Source: Candidatus Aminicenantota bacterium (GTDB lineage: Bacteria > Acidobacteriota > Aminicenantia > JAMOAD01). Taken from it: DNA of 64,000 bases. Shown here piece by piece: positions 48,243 through 58,900 of this stretch (position 1 is the first letter of the stretch; each line of letters starts with the position of its first letter). The notes beneath the pieces are model-generated. The model was not told the DNA's origin. It did not search any database and worked only from the letters and a program-made list of their open reading frames with translations. Position numbers and translations under genes: made by a program. Where the stretch lies: the NCBI GenBank assembly GCA_027061995.1, contig JAMOUT010000002.1:1-64000 (forward strand), given 5' to 3'.

Positions 48243-49239
48243 TATCCAACCTCTTTATTATTGATTTTATTTTTACTCCCCTTTTACCGTCAATCTCAAT
48301 TAAATCCCCTTTAAATTTAGGTTTATCAGAGACAACAAGCATAGGATTTAAAAAATTTTGTTTTTCCAACATAATAAGATCCCCTTCCTCCAAATCTAAT
48401 ATATCTTTAAATGTAAGTTGCTGCCCTTTTATGTCCACAAACATATTAAACATTGCATTCTTTAAAACTTCACCTACTTTTTCAACTTCATTTTCCGATA
48501 CTTTTCTCTTTCCAGTGTACCAATCCTGAGAAAACTTATTTGAAATAGGTTCAAGAACAATAGAAGGGATACAAAAATTTACCATTCCGGAAGATGCTCC
48601 CATCTTAATCTCAAAAATTATGAGAACTATCCCCTCATTAGGAGCAACAATTTGAATTAATTGCGGAGATGTTTCCTGAGTTGATATCTTGATATCCAGG
48701 TCTATTATCTGTTTCCACACCTCTTTCATATCCCTTAACATAAGATCCAAAACACCATTCATCAGATTCATCTCTATTTCGGTGATGGTTCTTGATATCC
48801 CCTCCTGAGGAGCTCCGGCTCCACCAAGTAATTTATCCAAAAGAGGAAAAACAATCGAAGGATTCATCTCTATTATGGCGTTTCCTTCAAGGGGAAACAT
48901 TGATATAGCATTAAAAAAAGTGGGATCAGGTAAAGATAAAATAAACTCGGCATATGTAAGCTGTTCAACAGATACAAGATTCACTTCGATTAAAGCTCTT
49001 AAATATGCGGAAAGGGAAGATGAAAAGTTTCTCGCAAATCTATCGTGCAAATAATGGATGGATCTTATCTGATCCTTTGAAATTCTATCGGGTCTTCTGA
49101 AATTATATATCGTAACTTTTTTTATCTCATCATCTGTTCTTACCTCGGATGGAACTTTCTCAACACTGCTTACACTTTCCTCATCTGATAACGAGTTTAA
49201 AAGAGCATCGACCTCTTCCTGAGATAAAATTTTAGCCAT
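48235..49239 (-). CDS. fliM: Flagellar motor switch protein FliM
   Basis: ILSQEEVDALLNSL, YNFRRPDRISKDQIRSIHYLHDRFARNFSSSLS. Confidence 0.96.
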   Translation of the reverse strand: MAKILSQEEVDALLNSLSDEESVSSVEKVPSEVRTDDEIKKVTIYNFRRPDRISKDQIRSIHYLHDRFARNFSSSLSAYLRALIEVNLVSVEQLTYAEFILSLPDPTFFNAISMFPLEGNAIIEMNPSIVFPLLDKLLGGAGAPQEGISRTITEIEMNLMNGVLDLMLRDMKEVWKQIIDLDIKISTQETSPQLIQIVAPNEGIVLIIFEIKMGASSGMVNFCIPSIVLEPISNKFSQDWYTGKRKVSENEVEKVGEVLKNAMFNMFVDIKGQQLTFKDILDLEEGDLIMLEKQNFLNPMLVVSDKPKFKGDLIEIDGKRGVKIKSIIKRLDNE

Positions 49240-49975
49240 TTCTACCTCCTTTCATATTCTTTATGGTATAAAATTCATCTATTTTTCCCTTTAATCTTAT
49301 TATAGCCTGACTTCTGAGTTGAGATACTCGCGATTCGGTTATATTCATTATCTTCCCTATCTCTTTTTGGTTTAGGTCTTCATAATAATATAATGTTATA
49401 AGTAATTTCTCCCTTTCTGGAAGGTCTCTGACAGCCTCTGTTAAAACTCTTTTCAATTCATCCAAGAGCATCTCTTCACCGGGTGAAACAGTTTTCTCAT
49501 CTCTTAAATAATATAAAACTAATTCGCCGTTCGTGTTATCACCCGTATCTCTATGATTATTAAATGATATGATTTTATCTCCTCTATAATTGTATAATAA
49601 TTCCCTGAACTTTTTTATATCAATATTAAGATATTCAGCCACATCTTCGTCCGTAGGTGGAACACCTTTTTCTCTTTCCAAATCAAGGTATGCTTTCTCT
49701 ATCTCTTTTTTTCTTTGTCTTGCCGATCGGGGTAATAGATCTAATTTTCGCAATTCATCAAGTATGGCACCCCTTATCCTGATAGGAGCATAATATTCAA
49801 ACTTAATACCCATTTTCTCATCATATTTATCAATAGCATCTATCAAACCTATTATTCCGGAATTTATAAGATCATCCAATTCCACACTTTTCGGTATATT
49901 TGAATGGATTTTCATTGCAATTGTTTTCACCATAGGAAGATATTGTAATATATTATTTCTATCCTTTTTTTCCAT
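49232..49975 (-). CDS. fliA: FliA/WhiG-type sigma-28 factor
   Basis: SVELDDLINSGIIGLIDAIDKYD, YAPIRIRGAILDELRKLDLLPRSARQ, YYYEDLNQKEIGKIMNITESRVSQL. Confidence 0.96.
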   Translation of the reverse strand: MEKKDRNNILQYLPMVKTIAMKIHSNIPKSVELDDLINSGIIGLIDAIDKYDEKMGIKFEYYAPIRIRGAILDELRKLDLLPRSARQRKKEIEKAYLDLEREKGVPPTDEDVAEYLNIDIKKFRELLYNYRGDKIISFNNHRDTGDNTNGELVLYYLRDEKTVSPGEEMLLDELKRVLTEAVRDLPEREKLLITLYYYEDLNQKEIGKIMNITESRVSQLRSQAIIRLKGKIDEFYTIKNMKGGRNG

Positions 49976-50843
49976 CTGTTTTAAAGTTTATCATTTTTTT
50001 CCAACTTTCATAACTATCTCCGGTTTTATTGTTCCAAGATAATCTGTTTAGTAAAATTCGAGCAAGATTATTAAATGCAGCACTAATTTTACTTTCAGGA
50101 AAAGATTCTACAACAGGTTTTTGATTTCTAACAGCCTCGGCCACCCTTTTATCAAACGGCAAAAATCCCATAAGATTAAGATCCTTACCGAGAAACCTAT
50201 CGGCAACATTATTTATTTGATCAAAAACAGCTTTTCCCTCGTCCATATTACTAACACTGTTCACAACAATGGAAATCGGTTTTGCAGGATCATACCCGGT
50301 AATGACTTTTATAATGGCATAAGCATCTACAATAGAAGTTGGCTCGGAATTAACAATAATAATTATATCCTCGGACATTAATAAAAAACTTAAAACAAGA
50401 TCCGATATGCCTGCGGCTGTATCTATAAGTAATATATCGGTAAAATCCTCTATCTTTGAAATCTCGCTTAATAATTTTTCCTCTTGTAAAGAATCAAGAT
50501 TTGTTATCTCCTGTATTCCCGACGAAGCGGGAACAATCTTTATACCTTGTGGTCCTTCGACAATAATATCCTCTATGCCTAAATCATCTTTAACAATATC
50601 AACTATATTATGTTCGGGAGTAAGACCTAAAAGTATATCAATATTAGCCAAACCAAGATCAGCATCAAAAACAGTTACCTTTTTCTTTTTCTTTTGCAAT
50701 GCTATCGCAAGATTAACAACAGTGTTTGTCTTTCCGACCCCCCCTTTTCCGGAGGTTATCGCTATCTTTTTCATCCCTCGTTGATTATTCCTCCTAATGT
50801 TGATATTTTTTTTAAGTTTTCTTAATGTTTCAGCTTGATCCAT
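49959..50843 (-). CDS. flhG: MinD-like ATPase FlhG
   Basis: N-terminal MDQAETLRKL motif; IAITSGKGGVGKTNTVVNLA. Confidence 0.95.
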   Translation of the reverse strand: MDQAETLRKLKKNINIRRNNQRGMKKIAITSGKGGVGKTNTVVNLAIALQKKKKKVTVFDADLGLANIDILLGLTPEHNIVDIVKDDLGIEDIIVEGPQGIKIVPASSGIQEITNLDSLQEEKLLSEISKIEDFTDILLIDTAAGISDLVLSFLLMSEDIIIIVNSEPTSIVDAYAIIKVITGYDPAKPISIVVNSVSNMDEGKAVFDQINNVADRFLGKDLNLMGFLPFDKRVAEAVRNQKPVVESFPESKISAAFNNLARILLNRLSWNNKTGDSYESWKKMINFKTDGKKG

Positions 50844-51978
50844 TTTTAATACTCCTTAATAATAAATTTGTTAATTTTTGTGAAGATGCAATCTCTATAT
50901 CCTCGGGAACTTTTTGACCGGTTGTCCAGAATGAAAGACTTTTTTTACTGTTAATAATCGTATTAAAAACATTCCCATAATTGAAAGTTTCATCCATTTT
51001 TGTGAATATTATAGAGGTCGGATTTAATATTTTGTAAAGCTCCATAATTTTTAAAAGATCGATAGATTTTGTTGTGGCTGATAGAACTAACAATTTTTCG
51101 ACCCCTTTTATATCAAGAAATTCAGCATCTCTTAATAGAGAATCTTTATCCGGTTTTCTGCCGGTGGTATCTATAAAAATCAAATCATAATCGGCAAACA
51201 TTTTCAAATACTTTTTAAGCTCATCTTTATCGTTTGCAAGAGCAAAAGGAATACCTATCAGAGAAGCGTAGGTTTTAAGTTGTTCCTGAGCTCCTATTCT
51301 GTAATTATCAACACTGATGAGTGCAACTTTCTTTTGTTCTCCCAGATAATAATTGGCTGACAATTTTGCTATTGTTGTTGTTTTCCCCACACCCGTGGGA
51401 CCTACAAAAGCAATTATCTGTTTTCTACTGCCATCTATAACCTTAACATCCGGCAAAGCGCTGTAAACAGTTTTCCAAAGAAAAGATTTTAAATAATCAT
51501 AATTATCCCGATATTTTATGGGAATCTGATAATCCATTATCTTAACTATCTTATTAGCAATAGATTCACTCACTCCTTCATTTAAAAGATATCTGTATAT
51601 ATCGTAAAATTTACCGCTGAAATCAAAATTATCCGATTTATGAAATGATTTTTTTATTAACTCTTTAATATCTTTAATCTCCTCTTTCAACGGCTCTATA
51701 TTCAACTCTTGTGTGCGAAACTCATCAACCATTTTAACAATATTTGCCAATTCTTTAATTTTTTTACCCTCATCATCTTTTATTTTCACAATTGCGGGTG
51801 AAGTTCTGAAAGGTGGATATGCTGATTCTCTTTCAACAGCTGCAATTATCTCTATCCATTTTTCCCCTTTTTCAGTAATTTGTTTATCGGAAAGGATAAA
51901 AGCATCCTCTCCCATCTCCTCTTTTATCCTCTCCATAGCTTCTTTAATACTTTTAACTTTAAATTTTTTTATCTGCAT
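50830..51978 (-). CDS. flhF: Flagellar SRP-type GTPase FlhF
   Basis: FVGPTGVGKTTTIAKLSANY, ISVDNYRIGAQEQLKTYA, IDTTGRKPDKDS. Confidence 0.96.
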   Translation of the reverse strand: MQIKKFKVKSIKEAMERIKEEMGEDAFILSDKQITEKGEKWIEIIAAVERESAYPPFRTSPAIVKIKDDEGKKIKELANIVKMVDEFRTQELNIEPLKEEIKDIKELIKKSFHKSDNFDFSGKFYDIYRYLLNEGVSESIANKIVKIMDYQIPIKYRDNYDYLKSFLWKTVYSALPDVKVIDGSRKQIIAFVGPTGVGKTTTIAKLSANYYLGEQKKVALISVDNYRIGAQEQLKTYASLIGIPFALANDKDELKKYLKMFADYDLIFIDTTGRKPDKDSLLRDAEFLDIKGVEKLLVLSATTKSIDLLKIMELYKILNPTSIIFTKMDETFNYGNVFNTIINSKKSLSFWTTGQKVPEDIEIASSQKLTNLLLRSIKNGSS

Positions 51979-51979
51979 T

Positions 51980-54052
51980 TTATACGACTCCTAATGAGAT
52001 TACTTTTATGTTTGAAGGGATTTCAGCTGCCGAGAGAATGACAAGATTGGGAATCGCTCTTTCCGTAATTTTTCTAAGATGCACTCTGACATCCGGTGAA
52101 GTTAAAATTATCGGCTGAACTTTTAATCCCGATTTTCCAATTGCTGTTTTTATCCTGTTTATTATCTCCTGCGCTGTTTCAGGTGATAAAAACAATTGTT
52201 CGAATCCCTGGGATTTATCTATACTTTTTTGAATTATCTCCTCTATATCCTGGTTAAGCACAAGAGCGGGTAATTCATTGTTTTGTGTTAAATATGGCAT
52301 GACCAAAGATCTTGCAAGAGATTGTCTTACAAGTTCTGTTAGTTGAGTTAAATCCCGAACAGAAGGAGCATAATCGGCAAGTGTTTCAAGGATTGTAAGC
52401 ATATCTCTTATTGAAACATGCTCTTTCAAAAGATTTTGTAAAACTTTATGAATTTGCCCCACACTTAATACCTTAGGGGTAAGTTCTTCAACCACCTTGG
52501 GATAATTTTCCCCTACCATATCTATCAACTTTTGTGTATCCTGCCTGGTTATTATCTCAGAGGCATATTGTTTTATTATCTCTTTCATATGGGTTGATAT
52601 AACAGTCGAAGGGTCAACAACAGTATAACCGAGAAATTGAACCTGCTCTCTGTTTTTTTCCTCAATCCAATAAGCTTCAAGATCAAAGGCGGGGTCTTTT
52701 GTTTCTATCCCTTTTATTTTCTCTTTGGCATTTCCCGGATTTATCGCAAGAAGAAGATTAGGATATACTTCCCCTTTTGTTACAGGGATATTTTTAACAA
52801 GTATCTGATACTCTTTCGGAGCCAATTTCAGATTATCTTTTATCCTTATTGAAGGAACTATTATTCCGAGTTCAATAGCAATCTGTTTTCTTGTTGTTTT
52901 AATTCTTTTCAACAAAGGAGCATCATTTGCCCTGTCAACAAGAGGTATTAGAGAATATCCTACTTCAATGCCGAGGATATCAACTCTGAGAAGTTTTTCT
53001 ATCCTCTCCGGAGCGGGAATAGCTTTCCTTTTCTCCATCTCCTCTTTTACCTGTATCGCCTCTTTTGTCTGTTTCTCTTTATATAATCTGTAAGCAAGAT
53101 ATCCGAACAAACCTGAAATAATAAAGAAAGGAATTTTAGGTAATCCCGGGACCAGCCCCAATAAAAAGAGTGTCCCTGCACCAAATGCCATAGGTTTTAT
53201 ATTAAAAAATATCTGTTTTGTCATGTCCGAGCCGAGATTTGAATCAGCTGCAGCTCTTGTTGCTACAAGACCTCCTGATATCGCTATTAGAAGAGATGGT
53301 AGAGCTGAAACAAGCCCGTCACCTACGGTTAGTATCGTGTATGTTTTAAGAGCTTCCGAAGCTGACATCCCTTTTTGTAAAATTCCTATTAAAAGTCCCC
53401 CTATAATGTTTATGAAAGTGATAATAATGGAAACAAGAGCTTCCCTTGATGTAAATCTTATCGCACCATCCATTGCCCCGTAAAATTCAGCTTCTTTTCT
53501 TATCTCTGCCCTTCTCTCTTTTGCTTCATCTTCCGTAATTAATCCCGAATTCAAATCAGCATCAATGCTAAGTTGTTTTCCGGGCATGGCATCCAATGTA
53601 AACCTTGCTGAAACTTCACTCGCCCTAACGGCTCCATGAGCAACAACCATAAATTGTATTGCAATGATAACAATAAATACAATTATACCAACCACATAAT
53701 TTCCACCTACAACGAATTTTCCGAAGGCGGCGATAACATGTCCCGCAGCTGTTATACCCTGATCACCTCGTAAAAGAATCAATCTTGTGGTCGAGATATT
53801 AAGAGCCAACCTGTAAAGTGTTGCTATAAGCAATAAAGAGGGAAAAACAGAAAATGACACAGGTTCGGTTAAATAAGCTGTTATCATTATGATGGAAACC
53901 GCAAGTGTTATATTTATTGATAGAAAAATATCAAGTAATGCGGGGGGCAATGGAACAAGGATTAAAATAAGAATGGCAATAATAAGAATCGGAGCTACAA
54001 TATGAGCTTTTTTTAATAAAAAATTGTCAAGAGTAAGTGTTCCTGCCGGCAT
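51980..54052 (-). CDS. flhA: Flagellar export protein FlhA
   Basis: 690 aa; PSLLLIATLYRLALNISTTRLIL, FTLDAMPGKQLSIDADLN. Confidence 0.97.
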   Translation of the reverse strand: MPAGTLTLDNFLLKKAHIVAPILIIAILILILVPLPPALLDIFLSINITLAVSIIMITAYLTEPVSFSVFPSLLLIATLYRLALNISTTRLILLRGDQGITAAGHVIAAFGKFVVGGNYVVGIIVFIVIIAIQFMVVAHGAVRASEVSARFTLDAMPGKQLSIDADLNSGLITEDEAKERRAEIRKEAEFYGAMDGAIRFTSREALVSIIITFINIIGGLLIGILQKGMSASEALKTYTILTVGDGLVSALPSLLIAISGGLVATRAAADSNLGSDMTKQIFFNIKPMAFGAGTLFLLGLVPGLPKIPFFIISGLFGYLAYRLYKEKQTKEAIQVKEEMEKRKAIPAPERIEKLLRVDILGIEVGYSLIPLVDRANDAPLLKRIKTTRKQIAIELGIIVPSIRIKDNLKLAPKEYQILVKNIPVTKGEVYPNLLLAINPGNAKEKIKGIETKDPAFDLEAYWIEEKNREQVQFLGYTVVDPSTVISTHMKEIIKQYASEIITRQDTQKLIDMVGENYPKVVEELTPKVLSVGQIHKVLQNLLKEHVSIRDMLTILETLADYAPSVRDLTQLTELVRQSLARSLVMPYLTQNNELPALVLNQDIEEIIQKSIDKSQGFEQLFLSPETAQEIINRIKTAIGKSGLKVQPIILTSPDVRVHLRKITERAIPNLVILSAAEIPSNIKVISLGVV

Positions 54053-55119
54053 TAAAGTCTCCTCTTTTTTAACTTATATACATATGCCAATACTTCGGCA
54101 ACAGCTTGGTATAATTCAACGGTTATTGTCTCATTAATTTCTACATCCTTATAAATCCGCCTTGCAAGTGGAGGATTTTCAACTATCGGAACACTGTTTT
54201 CCTTTGCCACCTGTTTAATTTTAAGTGCTATATAATCAACTCCCTTTGCAACAAGTTCAGGTGCCTTCATACTTGATTTATCATATTTTAGGGCAACCGC
54301 AAAATGTGTAGGATTTGTTATGACCACATCAGCCTTAGGAACCTCCTGCATCATCCTTTTCATGGCATAACCAAATTGTATGTTTCTGATTCTACCTTTT
54401 ATCTGAGGATCTCCCTCATATTGTTTAAACTCCTCTTTTATCTCTTTTTTACTCATTTTTAAATTTTCAATATAATCATATTTTTGATACAGATAATCAA
54501 AGATAGACAAAAACATTATAAATAATGCAACCTTAAATGTTATTGCAAATGCAATGCTTCCGATGATTTTTAAAATAATTATAAGCGGGTTTCTCGTTAT
54601 AAACATTATTTTTTCAAAATTTCCGCTGATTGTTGAAAAAGCAATCCACGCTATAATAGAAACCTTAATAAAATTTTTTATTAATTCTACAATCGTTCCT
54701 CTTGATATAAGAACTTTTTTAATCCCTTTAACAGGATTCAATCTACCGAAATTCAATGATAATTTTTTAAATTTTATAAAAAATCCTCCCTGCGGAATAG
54801 TAGTTATAAAAGAGATCATTATAAACAATGCTGTTATCGGAATTAATATTGATACATATGTCATCAAACCGTTTCTCATTACGAAAATAAAATTAGTTGA
54901 ATTTAATCTCATACTTCCTGCCAAACCATAATAAAAAACAAAAGAGTCCTTTATTTTATTACCGATAAACGGAAGATAATATATCATCATCAAAGATATG
55001 GTTAACAGTATCACCCCCTCACTTATCTCTTTTGATCTCGGAACATTTCCCTCATCCTTGGCTTTTTTTAATCTCCATTGCGTAGGTTTTTCCGTCTTGC
55101 TCGACTTATCTTCCGGCAT
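54052..55119 (-). CDS. flhB: Flagellar export protein FlhB
   Basis: SSKTEKPTQWRLKKAKDEGNVPRSKEI; autocleavage motif ITNPTHFAVALKYD. Confidence 0.97.
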   Translation of the reverse strand: MPEDKSSKTEKPTQWRLKKAKDEGNVPRSKEISEGVILLTISLMMIYYLPFIGNKIKDSFVFYYGLAGSMRLNSTNFIFVMRNGLMTYVSILIPITALFIMISFITTIPQGGFFIKFKKLSLNFGRLNPVKGIKKVLISRGTIVELIKNFIKVSIIAWIAFSTISGNFEKIMFITRNPLIIILKIIGSIAFAITFKVALFIMFLSIFDYLYQKYDYIENLKMSKKEIKEEFKQYEGDPQIKGRIRNIQFGYAMKRMMQEVPKADVVITNPTHFAVALKYDKSSMKAPELVAKGVDYIALKIKQVAKENSVPIVENPPLARRIYKDVEINETITVELYQAVAEVLAYVYKLKKRRL

Positions 55120-55122
55120 CTT

Positions 55123-55893
55123 TTACCTCATTAAAAAATAATTTGATACAACTGTAGGGATATCCCTAACTCCGTTTTTCCATAAACCGAACGAGATTGA
55201 GAATATGAATGAGAGAGCAATCAAACCGAGAGCTATTTTGAGTGGAAACCCAACAAAAATTATCTGAATCTTAGGGGAAACTTTACCTATTAATCCGAGC
55301 GTAATATCAACGGCGATAACAGTTGCTATACCAGGGGCACCTATCTTTATTGCCGTTAAAAATACTTTTTTTATTAAAAACACTATATAATTCAAACTTC
55401 CTATCTTTACCACAAAAACACCCGGAGGTATATATTTGAAACTTTCTTTCATAGCCCATATAAAATAATAGTGTCCGTTTATAGCTATAAAGATAGTGGT
55501 TGCAAGGAGTAATGAAAAAATGGTTAAAATATTATTATTAACATTACTCATGGGATCCACCATAGAAGCCATTGTAAATCCAATCTGAAATCCCAGAACT
55601 TCACCCATAATAATAATACTCATGAATATTAGATTTACAATAAACCCTAACATATAACCCGCTAATATCTCCTTTATAAAACATATTGATAACATAAACA
55701 TATTAGATGGGATTATCCAAGTTTTAAATCCGACAAACGGAAAAATCACTACCGCTATAAGCATTGAAAACATTAATTTGGATTTATTCGGAATAGATGG
55801 ACTTGAAAAAATGGAAATAGCTGCTAAAAAAGCCGTTATTCTCACCATCACAAGAAAAAATTGTTTCCAATAAAACATATTTAAAAGTTCCAT
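55123..55893 (-). CDS. fliR: Flagellar export protein FliR
   Basis: Position between fliQ and flhB; FKEILAGYMLGFIVNLIF, QIGFTMASMVDPMSN. Confidence 0.95.
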   Translation of the reverse strand: MELLNMFYWKQFFLVMVRITAFLAAISIFSSPSIPNKSKLMFSMLIAVVIFPFVGFKTWIIPSNMFMLSICFIKEILAGYMLGFIVNLIFMSIIIMGEVLGFQIGFTMASMVDPMSNVNNNILTIFSLLLATTIFIAINGHYYFIWAMKESFKYIPPGVFVVKIGSLNYIVFLIKKVFLTAIKIGAPGIATVIAVDITLGLIGKVSPKIQIIFVGFPLKIALGLIALSFIFSISFGLWKNGVRDIPTVVSNYFLMR

Positions 55894-56166
55894 CTACCCT
55901 CTTATGAAATAAGGGATATTTTTCAGCAAATAATGGACAAGAGAGATAAGTTTATTAAGCATCCATGGCATCGTAAAAAAAAACACAACTATTGCACCGA
56001 GAACCTTAGGTGCGAAATTCAGAGTTGCATCTGAAATGGATGTCGCAGCCTGAAAAATACTTATAAATAACCCTATTAATAATGAAATGATTAATATAGG
56101 AGCCGAAACTAATATTGCGGTCCAAATCGCTTGCTTAGCTATCGCTAATATCAATGCTTCACTCAT
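55894..56166 (-). CDS. fliQ: Flagellar export protein FliQ
   Basis: 90 aa, LISLLIGLFISIFQAATSISDATLNFAPK. Confidence 0.96.
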   Translation of the reverse strand: MSEALILAIAKQAIWTAILVSAPILIISLLIGLFISIFQAATSISDATLNFAPKVLGAIVVFFFTMPWMLNKLISLVHYLLKNIPYFIRG

Positions 56167-56167
56167 A

Positions 56168-56911
56168 TTATCCTCCGAAACTCTTTACCAATGCCCCTAC
56201 AAGCAAAGTCCAACCATCCGCCATAATAAAAAGTATAATTTTAAACGGAAGAGAAACCATAACAGGGGGGAGAAAAATCATCCCCAATGAAACAAGAATG
56301 GATGCAACAACCACATCAATTATCAAAAAAGGGATATATAGTAAAAAACCTATCTCGAATCCTGTTTTTATCTCACTTAAAATATATGCCGGAATAAGAG
56401 TTGTCATTTGAACTGCATCTCTGTTCTTAGGAGGAGCGGATTTGGATAAAGAGATAATAAATTTCAGATCTTTTTCCCTCGTTTGCCTAAGCATATACTT
56501 TTTCAGTGGGATACCCGCTTTTTGAACAGCTTGTATCTCATTAATTTTCCCGCTTTCATAGGGAACAATAGCCTGACTATATATATTATTGAATGTGGGG
56601 GTCATTATGAAAACGGTTAAAAAAAGAGACAATCCCACTATAACCTGACTCGGAGGCATCTCTCTCGCTCCAAGCGCTTGTTTTAAAAAATAAAAAGTTA
56701 TAAGTATTCTTGTAAAAGAGGTTAAAATCACAAAAAGTGTTGGCAATAGGGAGAGAAAGGTCAACAAAACTGCGATTTTTACAGGCAATGACCATGAATT
56801 AACCCCTTTTACATTAATTGTGAAAGAGGGATTATCAGCGGGTGGGGCTGCCCATATATTAGCCGATAATAATAGAATAATTATAATAAGAATAATTTTT
56901 TGTTTTTTCAT
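56168..56911 (-). CDS. fliP: Flagellar export protein FliP
   Basis: LPTLFVILTSFTRILITFYFLKQALG, PPSQVIVGLSLFLTVFIM. Confidence 0.97.
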   Translation of the reverse strand: MKKQKIILIIIILLLSANIWAAPPADNPSFTINVKGVNSWSLPVKIAVLLTFLSLLPTLFVILTSFTRILITFYFLKQALGAREMPPSQVIVGLSLFLTVFIMTPTFNNIYSQAIVPYESGKINEIQAVQKAGIPLKKYMLRQTREKDLKFIISLSKSAPPKNRDAVQMTTLIPAYILSEIKTGFEIGFLLYIPFLIIDVVVASILVSLGMIFLPPVMVSLPFKIILFIMADGWTLLVGALVKSFGG

Positions 56912-57279
56912 TTTTCAACCGATTTAACCTCTTTTAATTTTTCCTTGAATATGTTGAAAAAACTCCCGCTTTTCTCATTATGCTTGCTGTTTACACTTTC
57001 TTCATTCAATTCCAATGATTTGATATAATTAACCGTTTGAGGAGTTACTCCCAATAAAATTGTTTCCTTGTCTATTTTAACTATATAAAGATATCTCCTT
57101 TCCCCGAGAGGATATCGGGATATTATTTTAATCATACTTGAATTCAGCAAGCCTCCGTTTTTCATGTTTACTTTTTTCATAATATAGCTTAAAAGAAAAA
57201 TAAGCCCGAGTATGAAAAGCAAAGCTAAAAAAACTTTAAAAGAGGAGTATGAAAAATTTTGTCCGTTTATCTGCTGCAT
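56908..57279 (-). CDS. fliO: FliO-like protein
   Basis: Single TM + SH3-like RYPLGERRYLYIVKIDKETILLGVT; position upstream of fliP. Confidence 0.85.
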   Translation of the reverse strand: MQQINGQNFSYSSFKVFLALLFILGLIFLLSYIMKKVNMKNGGLLNSSMIKIISRYPLGERRYLYIVKIDKETILLGVTPQTVNYIKSLELNEESVNSKHNEKSGSFFNIFKEKLKEVKSVEK

Positions 57280-57593
57280 CAGATCTCCCTCGGATCATAT
57301 ACATCTGTTATTCTAATACCGAAAGTGCTTTCTATAACGGTTATTTCACCTTTACCGAAATAGCTTCCGTTAATATAAATATCAACGCTTTCACCCGCCG
57401 ATTTATTAAGTCTAATAACGGAACCTATTTGAAGATTTAGAAATTCCTTAACAGACATCAACTTTCTGCCGAGATCAACTTCAATATCAGCTCTTAAATC
57501 AATGAAATTTTCCCAATCTTTAATAATCTTTTTAAAAGCGGGAAGAGATTCAATCTCTTTTCCCACATCATCAATGTTTGAAATATCAACCAT
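57279..57593 (-). CDS. fliN: Flagellar switch protein FliN (SpoA domain)
   Basis: ADIEVDLGRKLMSVKEFLNLQIGSVIRLNKSAGESVDIYINGSYFGKGEITVIES. Confidence 0.92.
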   Translation of the reverse strand: MVDISNIDDVGKEIESLPAFKKIIKDWENFIDLRADIEVDLGRKLMSVKEFLNLQIGSVIRLNKSAGESVDIYINGSYFGKGEITVIESTFGIRITDVYDPREI

Positions 57594-57604
57594 TTTTTAC
57601 CTCT

Positions 57605-58219
57605 CTATTGAATTACAAAATCAATAAAATAACAGTTTGTAATAATATCCTCTCCGAATTCTTTATTTAACACCTCATTCACCTTAGCAATAATCTCTTG
57701 CTTTAAAGATAGTTTTCCCGATACTGTTTTTAACTCTTCAAAAGTTTTAGAACTTAAAATCAAAAAAATCACATCTCTGATCTTCGGAATCAATAGCTCA
57801 TTTGTCCTAATCTTATCTTCATACTCTTTTTTACTTAACTCGAGTTTTAACATAACTTTCATATATCTTCTTCCTATAGGATCATTCAGATTAACTATGA
57901 ATTCATTTAAGGATAAAATCCCTTTTTGAGTCTCACCATTATCCTTGGCAAGGTCAGTTTCATCTTCACCGGTTGTTTCTTTTGCAGAGGTATTATCCTG
58001 AGCATCTGTCTTTTGAGTTGTATCACCACTTTTAACAACCTTGTTTTCCCCGTTCTTTACATCCGTTTTCTCAACAGGTGGTTGCTTAGGTGCAAGAAAA
58101 AATTTATAAACGGCAATTCCTCCTCCGAATGATAACAAAACTATGATTATCACCATGATTAAAGAAATCCCTTTCTTACCCTCTTTTTCTCCCAAATCAA
58201 TTTTTTCTTCTTCTCCCAT
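57605..58219 (-). CDS. fliL: FliL-like basal body protein
   Basis: Single TM, linker, GILSLNEFIVNLNDPIGRRYMKVMLKLEL. Confidence 0.92.
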   Translation of the reverse strand: MGEEEKIDLGEKEGKKGISLIMVIIIVLLSFGGGIAVYKFFLAPKQPPVEKTDVKNGENKVVKSGDTTQKTDAQDNTSAKETTGEDETDLAKDNGETQKGILSLNEFIVNLNDPIGRRYMKVMLKLELSKKEYEDKIRTNELLIPKIRDVIFLILSSKTFEELKTVSGKLSLKQEIIAKVNEVLNKEFGEDIITNCYFIDFVIQ

Positions 58220-58900
58220 TTAAATCCTCCTTAAATATATTGTTATTTCAACTCTTCTGTTTTTACTTCTGTTCTCGGGAGTTGTCTCGGGATACAACGG
58301 ATTTGAAGAACCATAACCCGCAACAGCCATATTGCTTGTATCAACTCCCGCATTTTTAAAATAATTAAGAACAGCAACAGCTCTTTTTATGGATAAAAGT
58401 TCATTGTCTATTTTTTTTGATACTGTATTATCAGTATGTCCTTCAATTACGATGGAAGTATTATACTGTTTTAAAATCCCGGCTATTTTCTCAAGAACCT
58501 TATATGACGAGGGTAATAGTTTATATTGATTGACATGAAATAACAGTTTTTCACCGATTATCAAGGTTAATTTTTGATATCCAGAATATAATCTCACCTC
58601 ACCCGATCCTTTATAATTATTGTAAAGTTCCCCCAAATTATCAATGAGTTTTATCTCTTTTTCCGTAAGCCTGACGATAGGAACTCCGGGTATAGGGGTA
58701 AAATTTATATTTTCTGAAGGATAATCATTTGATTTATTGATATTTACATTTAACATATTTTTAAATAATCTGTATCCTTCGGGTGTAATATTAGAGATGC
58801 CGAAAAGCATTACAAAAAAAGTTAAAAGCAATGTTGACACATCGGAAAAAGTAAGCATCCACTTAGTTTCAACACTTTTCGTAAACATCCTTTTTTTCAT
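58220..58900 (-). CDS. motB: Stator protein MotB (active-type)
   Basis: TM WMLTFSDVSTLLLTFFVMLFG with ion-binding Asp; OmpA domain IEGHTDN ... NRRVEI. Confidence 0.95.
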   Translation of the reverse strand: MKKRMFTKSVETKWMLTFSDVSTLLLTFFVMLFGISNITPEGYRLFKNMLNVNINKSNDYPSENINFTPIPGVPIVRLTEKEIKLIDNLGELYNNYKGSGEVRLYSGYQKLTLIIGEKLLFHVNQYKLLPSSYKVLEKIAGILKQYNTSIVIEGHTDNTVSKKIDNELLSIKRAVAVLNYFKNAGVDTSNMAVAGYGSSNPLYPETTPENRSKNRRVEITIYLRRI